A DNA stretch of 64,000 nt from Pseudomonas sp. FP2196 (GTDB lineage Bacteria; Pseudomonadota; Gammaproteobacteria; Pseudomonadales; Pseudomonadaceae). Below the pieces are notes generated by a model. That model saw nothing but the letters and a program-made list of their open reading frames with translations. It searched no databases and was not told the DNA's origin. The stretch is taken from the NCBI RefSeq assembly GCF_030687715.1, contig NZ_CP117445.1, positions 2,352,501 to 2,416,500 on the forward strand, read 5' to 3'. This document shows, one piece after another, positions 44,867 to 53,522 of this stretch (positions are counted from its first letter, which is position 1; each line of letters opens with the position of its first letter). Both the position numbers and the translations under genes were made by a program.

Positions 44867-46363
44867 ATGAGCCAGGAAGTCCTGACCCGCGAAACCAATC
44901 GTCGCCAGTTGCAGCAGATCATCGCCGGGCTATCGGATGGTGTGATTCTGCTTGAGCTGGATCAGAGCATTCTCTGGGCCAACGAAGCGGCGCTGGCCAT
45001 GCACGGCGTTAGCCGTATCGGTGAGCTGGGTGCTGACGCCGACGAATACGCCAAGCGTTTCAGCCTGCGGTATCGCAATAATCACGTGGTGCCACCGGAG
45101 AACTATCCGATCAGCCGTGTGGCGCGCTGCGAAGCCTTCAGCGACGTGCTGATCGAGGTGTTCGCCGTGGATGACCCGGAGCGTGTATGGGTTCACAGCG
45201 TGCGCAGCATGGTGCTGACCGATCGCGAGGGTCAGCCCGAGTCGCTGGTGCTGATCATGAGCGACGTCACCGATTGGGCCAACGCCGAACACCGCTTTGA
45301 AAAGACTTTCAATGCCAACCCCGCACCGGCGGTGATCTGCCGCCTCAGCGATTTGCGTTACATCAAGGTCAATCCGGGGTTTCTGGAAATGACCGGTTAT
45401 ACCCGCGATCAGGTGATCGGCACGTCGGCCTATGAAATCGACATTCTTGAACAGGCCGAGCATAAGGACCTGGCCATTCAACGCCTGAAAGATGTGGCAA
45501 CTATTCCGCAGATGCAGGCGGAACTGCGCTTGCCCGATGGTGGCAGTAAACAAGTAATCGTCGCGGGCCAACCGCTGTTGCTCAACGATGAACAGTGCAT
45601 GCTGTTTTCCTTCGTCGACATGGAGTTGCGGCACAAGGCGGAAGTGGCGCTGCGCCAGAGCGAAGAACGCTTCGCCAAGGCGTTCCGCCTGACCCCGGTG
45701 CCGATCCTGGTCTGTAGTGCGGACGAGCAGCGGGTACTCGATGTCAATCAGGCGTTCCTCGATACCCTGACCTATGCCAGCGATGACGTGCTGGGAAAGA
45801 CTGTGGCGCAACTGGATTTCATCGACGACAGCGGGGCGCGTGCACGGTTGCTGACGGCGCTGGAAAAAAACGGTCGGATTGATCGGGTTGACGTGCGAGT
45901 GCGCAAGAAGGATGCGGATTTTTTGGAGTGCGCGGTGTCCGCCGACACGGTCAATATTCAGGACACGCCATGCTACCTGCTGGTCTTGATGGACATCACC
46001 GAGCGCAAGCGTACCGAGCTTGAGTTGGTCGCGGCGATTGAAGAGGTGATGAAGGACGCTTCGTGGTTCAGTCGCACGTTGATCGAAAAGCTGGCCAATG
46101 TGAAGAGGGTCAATTCGCCGCAACTGCCGAGTGTTTCGTTCACCGATCTGACGGCGCGTGAGCGGGACGTGCTGGGCCTGATCTGCGAAGGCTTGGCGGA
46201 CAAGGAGATAGCAGCGCGGTTGAAACTGGCGCCCAACACTGTGCGCAATCATGTGGCGACGGTGTATTCCAAGCTGGATGTTCACAGCCGCAGCGAGGCG
46301 ATTGTCTGGGCGCGGGAGCGGGGTTTGTTTTCGGGGGCGTGGGGTGCCAAGGGGCAGCGCTAG
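44867..46363 (+). CDS. LuxR-type regulator with three PAS domains
   Basis: 498 residues. There are three PAS domains at about 15-140 (IAGLSDGVILLELDQSILWA), 150-260 (NPAPAVICRLSDLRYIKVNP) and 275-390 (LTPVPILVCSADEQRVLDVN, VLMDITERKRTE). The C-terminal LuxR helix-turn-helix is FTDLTARERDVLGLICEGLA...KEIAARLKLAPNTVRNHV. It has no receiver domain and no kinase, so it is a one-component sensor-regulator. Signal and targets are unknown. Confidence 0.88.
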   Translation: MSQEVLTRETNRRQLQQIIAGLSDGVILLELDQSILWANEAALAMHGVSRIGELGADADEYAKRFSLRYRNNHVVPPENYPISRVARCEAFSDVLIEVFAVDDPERVWVHSVRSMVLTDREGQPESLVLIMSDVTDWANAEHRFEKTFNANPAPAVICRLSDLRYIKVNPGFLEMTGYTRDQVIGTSAYEIDILEQAEHKDLAIQRLKDVATIPQMQAELRLPDGGSKQVIVAGQPLLLNDEQCMLFSFVDMELRHKAEVALRQSEERFAKAFRLTPVPILVCSADEQRVLDVNQAFLDTLTYASDDVLGKTVAQLDFIDDSGARARLLTALEKNGRIDRVDVRVRKKDADFLECAVSADTVNIQDTPCYLLVLMDITERKRTELELVAAIEEVMKDASWFSRTLIEKLANVKRVNSPQLPSVSFTDLTARERDVLGLICEGLADKEIAARLKLAPNTVRNHVATVYSKLDVHSRSEAIVWARERGLFSGAWGAKGQR

Positions 46364-46497
46364 GGTACAAATGCACTAGTTCAATCGGTGCAAATTCATG
46401 TGTTGGTGTGAGCGGGCTGTTCTTAGTCTGTTGGGGTGCGATACGAGTCTTTTCGGGCTTGGGATCGCGTCCCTTCGAAGCAGTTTAAGGAACAGCA

Positions 46498-46755
46498 ATG
46501 ATGAATCTCGCGCAGTTGCGCGCTCAGCTTGAGCAGAGTTTTTCGCCGCTTGCCTGTGATTGTTCGGTAGATGGAGATCATTCGCTGACGGTGAAGCTCT
46601 ATCATCCGGTGTCAGGGCAGGTGGATCTGGTGATCAGTGGGTTGAAGCTCAATGCGCTGCGTACGCCGGAGTCGGTGGATGCGTTGATTGAGGAGTTGCG
46701 GTATGAGTTGGAGAGCAATTCTTTGCGCTCATCTCGCGATCCTGATTTGGCGTAG
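46498..46755 (+). CDS. DUF1652 small protein
   Basis: 85 residues; AAGGAACAGCA precedes the first ATG (46498). The Pseudomonas DUF1652 pattern is SFSPLACDCSVDGDHSLTVKLY and the tail ALIEELRYELESN. No known function. It lies 134 bases after the PAS-LuxR gene. Confidence 0.85.
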   Translation: MMNLAQLRAQLEQSFSPLACDCSVDGDHSLTVKLYHPVSGQVDLVISGLKLNALRTPESVDALIEELRYELESNSLRSSRDPDLA

Positions 46756-47143
46756 GTTTTTGTGGGATATCCGTTTTTTGGGTGATGGCTGATCAGGGTA
46801 CCGCCCTTACGACGGGTCACCTTTTCCAGACGCCGGAATGCCGGCCCAGCGAAAAGGTGACCCAAAAGGCTTTACGGGATTGATCCGGGGCCAGTCGCCT
46901 GCGGTTTGCTTCGCTGCACCTCTTCTCGATGTGTTCGACTTCGCCAAACGGCGGCCTGACAGGCGACGCAGTCTCGAAACCCGCAAGCGATGCAAATCCC
47001 AACGCAAAATCGACAGCCGTCATTCTCTGATACGTCGGTTTTACTGGCGCTAGCGAGGCTGTCGTCTATAAAGAATGAGTGGTCAGGTCTTCCGTGGTCG
47101 GTTCGGTCGCGGGAGTTTGTCTCCCATTTTCGCGGGTCGTCCT
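46756..47143. other. 388-bp region between DUF1652 and the lipoprotein gene
   Basis: It contains an inverted repeat, GGGTCACCTTTTC (46814-46826) and GAAAAGGTGACCC (46851-46863), with CGCCGGAATGCCGG between. I see no gene here and no other signal. Confidence 0.5.
46814..46863. repeat. Inverted repeat (GGGTCACCTTTTC family)
   Basis: Perfect 13-bp arms separated by 24 bases. It is a third repeat type in this window, distinct from the REP-like families. Confidence 0.85.
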
Positions 47144-47365
47144 ATGAACAGTCTTGGGAAACGCGTGTGTTCGCCGTTGTCGTTGGCTTTTTCTGTGGTG
47201 CTGTTGGCCGGTTGTGCCAGTCCGCCGCCGCCTCCACCTGTAACGCCACCTCCGCCGCCGGAGCGTACCTGCCAGGTCCTCGAGAACACTGAGGTGTCGG
47301 GCGACATGTACGTCGACGAGCAAGTCACTCGACACATCACCACCACCCGTTGCGTCACGCAGTAG
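47144..47365 (+). CDS. Small proline-rich lipoprotein
   Basis: 73 residues from the ATG at 47144. A lipobox LLAGC follows a hydrophobic signal. Directly after the lipidated Cys is a run of about 12 prolines split by VT (ASPPPPPPVTPPPPP), then a short domain with two cysteines (RTCQVLENTEVSG, TTTRCVTQ). No family known. The ribosome site is weak. Confidence 0.65.
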   Translation: MNSLGKRVCSPLSLAFSVVLLAGCASPPPPPPVTPPPPPERTCQVLENTEVSGDMYVDEQVTRHITTTRCVTQ

Positions 47366-47465
47366 CTGCGAACAGGAGCTGGGCGGGCCGTTTTCGACGC
47401 TGATTGTGCTGAGTGAGACCGGGTCACCGTTTGCTGTTGCGATGTCTGAGTCGCCTCGGGAAAAA

Positions 47466-47495
47466 CTGTGGGAGTGAGCCAGCTCGCTCCCACAG
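47466..47495. repeat. Short REP-type palindrome
   Basis: CTGTGGGAG-N12-CTCCCACAG. It lies between convergent genes (lipoprotein and SDR) and may terminate transcription. Confidence 0.75.
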
Positions 47496-47518
47496 GATTG
47501 TTGGCAGGCCGAAGGGGG

Positions 47519-48286
47519 TCAGGACAGGAACCCACCGTCCACATTCAGCGCAACACCGGTGGTGTAGCTCGACGCATCACTGGCCAGGTACAGCACCGCA
47601 CCGGCCATTTCACTCGGATCGGCCACACGCTTGAGCGGAATCTGTGTCAGCGCCTGCTTGAGAATCGCGTCGTTCTTCACCAGTGCCGAGGCAAACTTGG
47701 TGTCGGTCAAGCCCGGCAGCAGGGCGTTGCAGCGAATGCCGAATTGCGCGCACTCCTTGGCGAAGACTTTGGTCATGTTGATCACCGCCGCCTTGGTCAC
47801 CGAATAGATGCCTTGGAAGATGCCCGGCGAAATACCGTTGATCGACGCAACGTTGATGATGCTGCCGCCACCGTTTTCACGCATCAGCTTGCCGGCTTCC
47901 ACCGACATGAAGAAGTAGCCGCGAATGTTCACGTCGACGGTCTTCTGGAAGGCGCCGAGGTCGGTGTCGAGTACGTTGCAGAACTGTGGATTGGTCGCGG
48001 CGTTGTTGACCAGGATGTCGAGACGGCCGAACTGTTCCTTAATGCCGGCGAATACCTGGCTGATCTGCTCCATCTCACCGATGTGACAGGCAACTGCAGT
48101 GGCCTTGCCGCCAGCCGCGATGATCGCGTCGGCGACGTGCTGGCAGCCGTCGAGCTTGCGGCTCGAGACGATCACGTGTGCGCCTTGCTGGGCCAGCAGT
48201 TTGGCGATGGCTTCACCGATGCCACGGCTGGCGCCGGAGACGAAAGCGATTTTGCCGTCGAGGTCGAACAACTGAGTCTTGGACAT
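47519..48286 (-). CDS. Short-chain dehydrogenase/reductase
   Basis: 255 residues from the ATG at 48286 (AAGGAACCCTT upstream). NAD(P) motif SGASRGIGEAIAKLL, LVNNAATNP, catalytic Ser-Tyr-Lys in VASINGISPGIFQGIYSVTKAA. The operon partner is an APH-type kinase 22 bases upstream. This pairing suggests oxidation of a hydroxyacyl-type substrate. Confidence 0.88.
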   Translation of the reverse strand: MSKTQLFDLDGKIAFVSGASRGIGEAIAKLLAQQGAHVIVSSRKLDGCQHVADAIIAAGGKATAVACHIGEMEQISQVFAGIKEQFGRLDILVNNAATNPQFCNVLDTDLGAFQKTVDVNIRGYFFMSVEAGKLMRENGGGSIINVASINGISPGIFQGIYSVTKAAVINMTKVFAKECAQFGIRCNALLPGLTDTKFASALVKNDAILKQALTQIPLKRVADPSEMAGAVLYLASDASSYTTGVALNVDGGFLS

Positions 48287-48308
48287 AAGGGTTCCTTGGT
48301 GTGGGCCG

Positions 48309-49376
48309 TCAGAGGCTCGATTTCGCAATGACCTGCAAGCTCATCTGCTCCAGCAGTTTGTTCATGTGAATGAACTGCGCGAAGCGTTTGTCCTGGGTCT
48401 GGCCATGGTAGAAGCGGTAGTAGATCTGCTGCACGATCCCGGCCAGGCGGAACAGGCCGTATGTGTAGTAGAAGTCGTAATTGTCGATCTGGATGCCCGC
48501 ACGTTCGGCGTAGTAGTCGACGAACTCGCGGCGGGTCAACATGCCTGGGGCGTGGCTCGGCTGGCGGCGCATCAGTTGCACCGGCGCCGGGTCATCGGCC
48601 TCGATCCAGTAGGCGAGGGTGTTGCCCAGGTCCATCAGCGGGTCGCCGAGTGTGGTCAGCTCCCAGTCGAGCACGCCGATGATCTGCATCGGGTTGTTCG
48701 GGTCGAGGATGACGTTGTCGAAGCGGTAGTCGTTGTGGACGATGCTCGAGGTCGGATGATCGGCCGGCATCTTGTCGTTGAGCCAGGCTTTGACTGCTTC
48801 CCAGTGCGGCGCATCCGGGGTCAGGGCTTTTTCGTAGCGTTCGCTCCAGCCTTTGATCTGGCGGGCGACGTAGCCTTCGGGCTTGCCCAGGTCACCGAGG
48901 CCACAAGCCTTGTAATCGACACGGTGCAGTTCGACGAAGCGGTCGATGAAGCTTTTGCACAGCGCTTCGGTTTTTGCCGAATCCAGCCCCAGTTCCGGTG
49001 GCAGTTCCGAGCGCAGGATGATCCCGTTGACCCGTTGCATGACGTAGAACTCGGCGCCGATCACCGATTCATCGGTGCAGTGCACGTAGGCTTTCGGGCA
49101 GTACGGGAAACCGTCGCGCAATTGATTGAGGATGCGAAATTCACGGCCCATGTCGTGGGCGGATTTGGCCTTGTGGCCGAACGGCGGCCGGCGCAGAACG
49201 AATTCTTGCTCAGGGTATTCGAGAAGGTAAGTCAGGTTCGACGCACCGCCGGGAAACTGGCTGATCGCAGGCAAGCCGGTCAGGCCTGGTATGTGTGCCT
49301 TGAGGTACGGATCGATCAGGCTGGCATCGAGTTCTTCGCCAGCGCGGATACGGGTGGACTGGTCAGTAAGCGCCAT
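48309..49376 (-). CDS. APH-family kinase (ACAD10/11 N-terminal-domain type)
   Basis: 355 residues. The aminoglycoside phosphotransferase fold has the phosphate loop FPGGASNLTYLLE, the catalytic segment VHNDYRFDNVILDP (Brenner motif H-N-D) and metal-binding VLDWELTTLGDPLMDLGN. Proteins of this type, including LvaA and the ACAD11 N-terminal domain, phosphorylate 4-hydroxyacyl-CoA in hydroxy-acid breakdown rather than antibiotics. Cotranscription with the SDR fits lipid-derived hydroxy acids; this is inferred. Confidence 0.85.
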   Translation of the reverse strand: MALTDQSTRIRAGEELDASLIDPYLKAHIPGLTGLPAISQFPGGASNLTYLLEYPEQEFVLRRPPFGHKAKSAHDMGREFRILNQLRDGFPYCPKAYVHCTDESVIGAEFYVMQRVNGIILRSELPPELGLDSAKTEALCKSFIDRFVELHRVDYKACGLGDLGKPEGYVARQIKGWSERYEKALTPDAPHWEAVKAWLNDKMPADHPTSSIVHNDYRFDNVILDPNNPMQIIGVLDWELTTLGDPLMDLGNTLAYWIEADDPAPVQLMRRQPSHAPGMLTRREFVDYYAERAGIQIDNYDFYYTYGLFRLAGIVQQIYYRFYHGQTQDKRFAQFIHMNKLLEQMSLQVIAKSSL

Positions 49377-49566
49377 GCTTATCCCTTCTGCTTATTTTGG
49401 AGGCCAGACATCATTGGCTAATCTAATGGTGCGCTGAGGTGCTCACAAGCGCGGGTCGGTCTTATAGGTTAGCGTGTTGCCGGATAATCACCTCTGGGAA
49501 TGTGCAGGGCGGGCCACGGCAGACTAAGGTTTAGCGGGTAGGCCGTGTCCAACAAGGAGTCGGGAA

Positions 49567-49962
49567 ATGGGCTGTCCGCAAGTCTGTGCCACTGCCACTT
49601 TGCAATGCAGCTTCGGCGCCGCTCCGTCGATGCTCAATGTGTTGCCGGTCAATCGCACGCTGACCGGTGGGATGCCTGCAGCGAACATCATGGATCACAT
49701 CCCGTTGGTCAATATCCTGCCGTTCGGCGTGTGCATGAGCCTGGCCAATCCGATGGTGGCCGCCGCGACGGCGGCTGCGCTGGGAGTGTTGACGCCGATG
49801 CCGTGCATTCCGGCGACGGCCACGCCGTGGATTCCCGGCGGTGCACCGACATTGTTGCTTGGCGGGATGCCGGCGATCGATGCCAACAGTACGTTGATGT
49901 GCAACTGGGCGGGGGTGATCAAGATTGTCGTGCCGGGGCAGATGCAGATGCTGATTCCCTGA
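49567..49962 (+). CDS. PAAR-like (DUF4280) protein
   Basis: 131 residues. Cysteines and glycine-proline turns occur at regular intervals (MGCPQVCATATLQCSFG, IMDHIPLVNI, GGAPTLLLGGMPAI). DUF4280 proteins resemble PAAR spike tips that cap VgrG and carry effectors. It is convergent with the MORN-like gene and vgrG, so it could cap that spike. No effector extension is present. Confidence 0.8.
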   Translation: MGCPQVCATATLQCSFGAAPSMLNVLPVNRTLTGGMPAANIMDHIPLVNILPFGVCMSLANPMVAAATAAALGVLTPMPCIPATATPWIPGGAPTLLLGGMPAIDANSTLMCNWAGVIKIVVPGQMQMLIP

Positions 49963-49982
49963 CCCTTGTGTTGAATGTGCGG

Positions 49983-50075
49983 GCCTCATCGCGAGCAGGC
50001 TCACTCCCACATTCGACCGCATTCCATCTGGAGAAACACCCTCAACTGTGGGAGCGAGCCTGCTCGCGAAGAGGC
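49983..50075. repeat. Paired REP-type inverted repeat (GCGAGCAGGCTCACTCCCAC family)
   Basis: Left arm 49983-50010, imperfect inverted right arm 50048-50075 (GTGGGAGCGAGCCTGCTCGC). It lies between the convergent PAAR-like and MORN-like genes. Confidence 0.85.
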
Positions 50076-50097
50076 CGGTGCTGCCAATAGAGAACCA

Positions 50098-50640
50098 TCA
50101 GGTCTGCTGCGGATCAACCCACCGCTGATACCACCACCGCACCCGCGAAATCGGCTTGCCGTCGTCTCCCAATGGCCGGCCATCCTCGGCAAACCCTTGT
50201 TCCGGCTCCAACAACTGCCCATTCATATACCGCGCTTGCATCGCTGTTTTCCCGTTCGGATGAAAGCGCTGATAGCGTCCCTCACGCACGCCATCGCGAT
50301 AACACTCGGCCTCCGCCACTTGCCCATCCGGAAAATAATTGAACGCCTCGCCATGCAACAACCCGCGCCGATAAGTCGCCTTGCGCTGTAAAAAGCCCTC
50401 GGGCGCATAAAAACTCGCCACGCCTTGCAACTTGTCACGTACAAACGGCATCTGCGCCGAAACCTTGCCATTGGGGTGATAGAGCAGCGACGTACCCTGC
50501 AACTCGCCTTGGCTGTACTGCAAATCCGCTTGTTTGCGCCCGTCATCCTTGATGTTTAGCGGGCCGTCGAGCTGGCCGTCCTGCAAGCGCCCCTTGAGCT
50601 GCTTGTCATCCTGCTGCAAATCCAGCGGTGTGATCGCCAT
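50098..50640 (-). CDS. MORN/YwqK-like repeat protein beside vgrG
   Basis: 180 residues made of about six repeats with the pattern GxLxGxxxxYxxxGxxxxxxxY (LQYSQGELQGTSLLYHPNG, AEAECYRDGVREGRYQRFHPN). The start is 13 bases after the vgrG stop. Such MORN-like proteins often act as immunity proteins or adaptors at T6SS loci. The exact role is unknown; it ends near a REP element. Confidence 0.78.
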   Translation of the reverse strand: MAITPLDLQQDDKQLKGRLQDGQLDGPLNIKDDGRKQADLQYSQGELQGTSLLYHPNGKVSAQMPFVRDKLQGVASFYAPEGFLQRKATYRRGLLHGEAFNYFPDGQVAEAECYRDGVREGRYQRFHPNGKTAMQARYMNGQLLEPEQGFAEDGRPLGDDGKPISRVRWWYQRWVDPQQT

Positions 50641-50653
50641 GCCGTCTCCTTGG

Positions 50654-52663
50654 TCAGTTGACCTGCACCAGACCGCCCTTGATGGTCAGCATGCCGCCGC
50701 CATCGACGGTCTGCGAAGCCGCGCCCTTGTTGGTCAGGCTGATGCCAGCGTCGTTGGTCAGCGTGGTGCCGGCCTTGTTGTCCAGCGAAGTACCGGCCTG
50801 ATTGGTCATGGCGGTGCCGGCCTTTTGGGTGATCGAGGTGCTGGCCGAGGTCGCCAGGTCGGCGCCGCTCTTGATCGTGAAGCTGCCACCGCTTTGCAGG
50901 GTCAGGGTGCCGCTGACCTTGATCGTCAGGTTGCCGTCCACGGTCAGGTTGTAATCGCCAGTGACTTTGTCAGTGTAGTTGCCGCCAGTGCTGTGATTCT
51001 GATCGGCACCGACCGTCACCGTGCGGCTGTCCTTCACATCGAGGCTGTCGCTGCCGGTCTGAATCGTCACGCTGCGTTTGCCCTTCTCCAGAGTGACGGT
51101 CTCATCGCCGTCCTTGACCGTGCGGGTGCGGGCATTCTGCACCGTGAGGGTTTCGTCATGGCCGACGGTGGCAGTGGTGTCGTTGAGCACGTTGATATTC
51201 AGATCCTTCTGCGCCTGCAAAAATACCTCTTCGGCGTCTTTCTTATCCTCGAAGCGCAACTCGTTGAAGCCGCCGCCCCCCTTGGAAGACTGAGTCTTGA
51301 TCCCGGACTGGGTCTGATTGGCCGGCAGGGCATAGGGCAGGGCGTTATCGCCGTTGTAGACGCAACCGGTCACCAGCGGCCGATCCGGGTCGCCATCGAT
51401 AAACGTAACGATGACTTCCTGGCCGATGCGCGGGATAAACTGCATGCCGAAGCCCTTGCCACTCCACGGCAACACCACGCGTACCCAGCAAGAGCTGGTT
51501 TCATCGTTCTTGCCATCGCGATCCCACGGGAACTGCAACTTGATCCGGCCGTACTCGTCGGTCCAGATTTCTTCGCCGGACTTACCGACCACAATCGCGG
51601 TCTGCGTGTGCATGCGCGGTTTTGGCGTCAGCCGTTGCGGGCGAAACGGTGTGGACTTGGGGATTGCCTCGAAACGGTTGCGATACTGCTCATGGCTGAC
51701 GCCATGGGTGACACGTGTCACCACCCAATCGATGTTCAGACTGGCATCGTCATGCCCGTCGAGCGTGAACCAGTGCCCAGGCACCAGCCAGCGACAGTCG
51801 CTCTCGCCGACAAAGCGTTTTTCCTCACTGCGCAAGCCGTCGACCCGCTGCTTGGTCAGCGTATCGCCGCGCGCCTTGGCGTTGTAACCGCCCGGATGTT
51901 CGTACATGGAAAGTGGCCCGGCCACCGCTTCAGCCTGGTCGTACAGTGAGGTGGTCGGCGTGGTGAATTCATAATCCGTCGCTCGGTATACGCCGGCCAC
52001 CGCTTGCAAACAGACCTGACCGGAACGGATACCGTGCAACTCCCGTTCGCCCAATCCTTGTCCCAGATAACTGACGGTCGGCCCATTGGGAATCTGCACG
52101 AAGGCATCGTTGCTGTCGCCCAAAACCAGCGTGTGCTTGCCATCGTCATGGGTGAAAAACCAGAAAATGCCTTCTTCCTCCAACAACCGCGAGACGAAGG
52201 CGAAATCAGTTTCGCCGTACTGAACGCAGTATTCGCGTGGCGTGTAACTGCCGGTCAGTGAGAGCTTGAAATCGTTAAAGCCATGCGCCTTGAAGATTGT
52301 GGTGACGATGTCCGAGGTGGCGAGGTTCTGGAATACGCGGTTGTTGCTCGCGAGCGTCAGCCACCACAGCCATGGCCGGAGCAGGAGTTGATAGCGCTCC
52401 GCAGTGGCATCGGCGGGCAGTTGGCGGATCTCGGCGACGAGGGCGTCGAACGGGCGCAGTTGGGCGTCGTTGTGAAAAGTCGTGGTGACGTGAGTAGCGA
52501 CGGCGGAGGTCAGGGTGAGGGGCGTGCCGTCGTTGAGGCCGTTGAGCACTTGTGCGCCCAGCATGTTTAACGCTTCATCACCCGAGAGCGACTCAGGGTA
52601 AAGCGCCGACAGCGAGGCTGCGGTCAGGGACAGGCTGGTGTTGCTGTCGGTAGCGCGCGGCAT
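50654..52663 (-). CDS. vgrG: VgrG (TssI) spike protein
   Basis: 669 residues. The gp27-like domain covers residues 1 to about 380 (YTPREYCVQYGETDFAFVSR, LLEEEGIFWFF), the gp5 OB-fold about 390-480 (TDEYGRIKLQFPWDRDG, CVYNGDNALPYALPANQTQS). A C-terminal beta-helix of short Thr/Gly repeats follows (DGDETVTLEKGKRSV, TSITQKAGTAMTNQAGTSL). It ends VQVN without a fused effector domain. It forms the trimeric tip of the secreted spike. Confidence 0.95.
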   Translation of the reverse strand: MPRATDSNTSLSLTAASLSALYPESLSGDEALNMLGAQVLNGLNDGTPLTLTSAVATHVTTTFHNDAQLRPFDALVAEIRQLPADATAERYQLLLRPWLWWLTLASNNRVFQNLATSDIVTTIFKAHGFNDFKLSLTGSYTPREYCVQYGETDFAFVSRLLEEEGIFWFFTHDDGKHTLVLGDSNDAFVQIPNGPTVSYLGQGLGERELHGIRSGQVCLQAVAGVYRATDYEFTTPTTSLYDQAEAVAGPLSMYEHPGGYNAKARGDTLTKQRVDGLRSEEKRFVGESDCRWLVPGHWFTLDGHDDASLNIDWVVTRVTHGVSHEQYRNRFEAIPKSTPFRPQRLTPKPRMHTQTAIVVGKSGEEIWTDEYGRIKLQFPWDRDGKNDETSSCWVRVVLPWSGKGFGMQFIPRIGQEVIVTFIDGDPDRPLVTGCVYNGDNALPYALPANQTQSGIKTQSSKGGGGFNELRFEDKKDAEEVFLQAQKDLNINVLNDTTATVGHDETLTVQNARTRTVKDGDETVTLEKGKRSVTIQTGSDSLDVKDSRTVTVGADQNHSTGGNYTDKVTGDYNLTVDGNLTIKVSGTLTLQSGGSFTIKSGADLATSASTSITQKAGTAMTNQAGTSLDNKAGTTLTNDAGISLTNKGAASQTVDGGGMLTIKGGLVQVN

Positions 52664-52721
52664 TGAAAGACCTCAAGTAGACCAGTTAACGCGTGAAACA
52701 AACGTAGCCTGTTATTAAGGA

Positions 52722-53405
52722 CTATCCGATGTCCATCATGTCGAGAGACCATTCAATGTCCATTGCATCACCGTCATCAACATCTATATCCATTTCTCCA
52801 TACGCGAAGGTTACCTGCTGGTTGTTATTGTCATCCCAGTAATAAGTGACTTTTGCAAATGATTGTTGATGGATGTGGTTGCCCATTGGTTGACGAGTTG
52901 TTTTTCGGCCTTGGCTGGCGCCGGCAACTCTAATCACCGCATTGTTCATCGTTCTGCCATGCAGGGTGGTATAGACGCCATACGTGTTGCCAAGGAGTTT
53001 GTGCAGCTTTCCAACAAAGCTGTCATAAGAAGATTGGTAGTTGGTGACAGTGGTAGATTGATGGGCTCCTAGTCCGAGCTTGCACGCAGTCACCGAAACG
53101 ACATCGGGCAAGTTGGCGCTGAGCCCACACTGACTTAAATAGTGGGCAATCTGATCTACAGTAAAGGGGCCCAGCAATTGCTTTGAATGACTGCCATGTC
53201 CGCGCAGGTAGAGACGCCACGGAGCCATTGTCGCTGAAATGGTTTGCGCAATTGTTTGAGGTGACGTTGTGTTGGCAATGAACGCATGTGAGGGAAGTCC
53301 AGAAGATGTCCCTTTGGATATGATGGAGTTGGTTCCTCCGATTATGGTTGTGTCTCCTTTGCCGGAAAGGAACGATATGATGACCTGTGATGCATATTTG
53401 GACAT
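52722..53405 (-). CDS. C80-like (MARTX cysteine-protease-domain-like) protein at the T6SS locus
   Basis: 227 residues, no signal peptide. LYLRGHGSHSKQLLGPFT (His70) and DVVSVTACKLGLG (Cys108) match the His/Cys arrangement of clan CD proteases such as the MARTX CPD (GHG...LxG...VGCS). It sits between vgrG and clpV, where P. aeruginosa HSI-III has PA2372. The region is visibly AT-richer and uses ATA codons rare in its neighbours, which suggests transfer. A secreted effector is plausible. No obvious immunity gene is adjacent. AAGG lies nine bases before the ATG. Confidence 0.62.
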   Translation of the reverse strand: MSKYASQVIISFLSGKGDTTIIGGTNSIISKGTSSGLPSHAFIANTTSPQTIAQTISATMAPWRLYLRGHGSHSKQLLGPFTVDQIAHYLSQCGLSANLPDVVSVTACKLGLGAHQSTTVTNYQSSYDSFVGKLHKLLGNTYGVYTTLHGRTMNNAVIRVAGASQGRKTTRQPMGNHIHQQSFAKVTYYWDDNNNQQVTFAYGEMDIDVDDGDAMDIEWSLDMMDIG

Positions 53406-53522
53406 GTTTATCTGCCTTGAAATAATTGATGGTTCCGGAGAAAGGTGTGTTTATTTGGGAATGAACACCTCTCATTGGTTAAAGCTAAGGCGCTGACATA
53501 GGCTGATCCTTATGAAGTCAAG

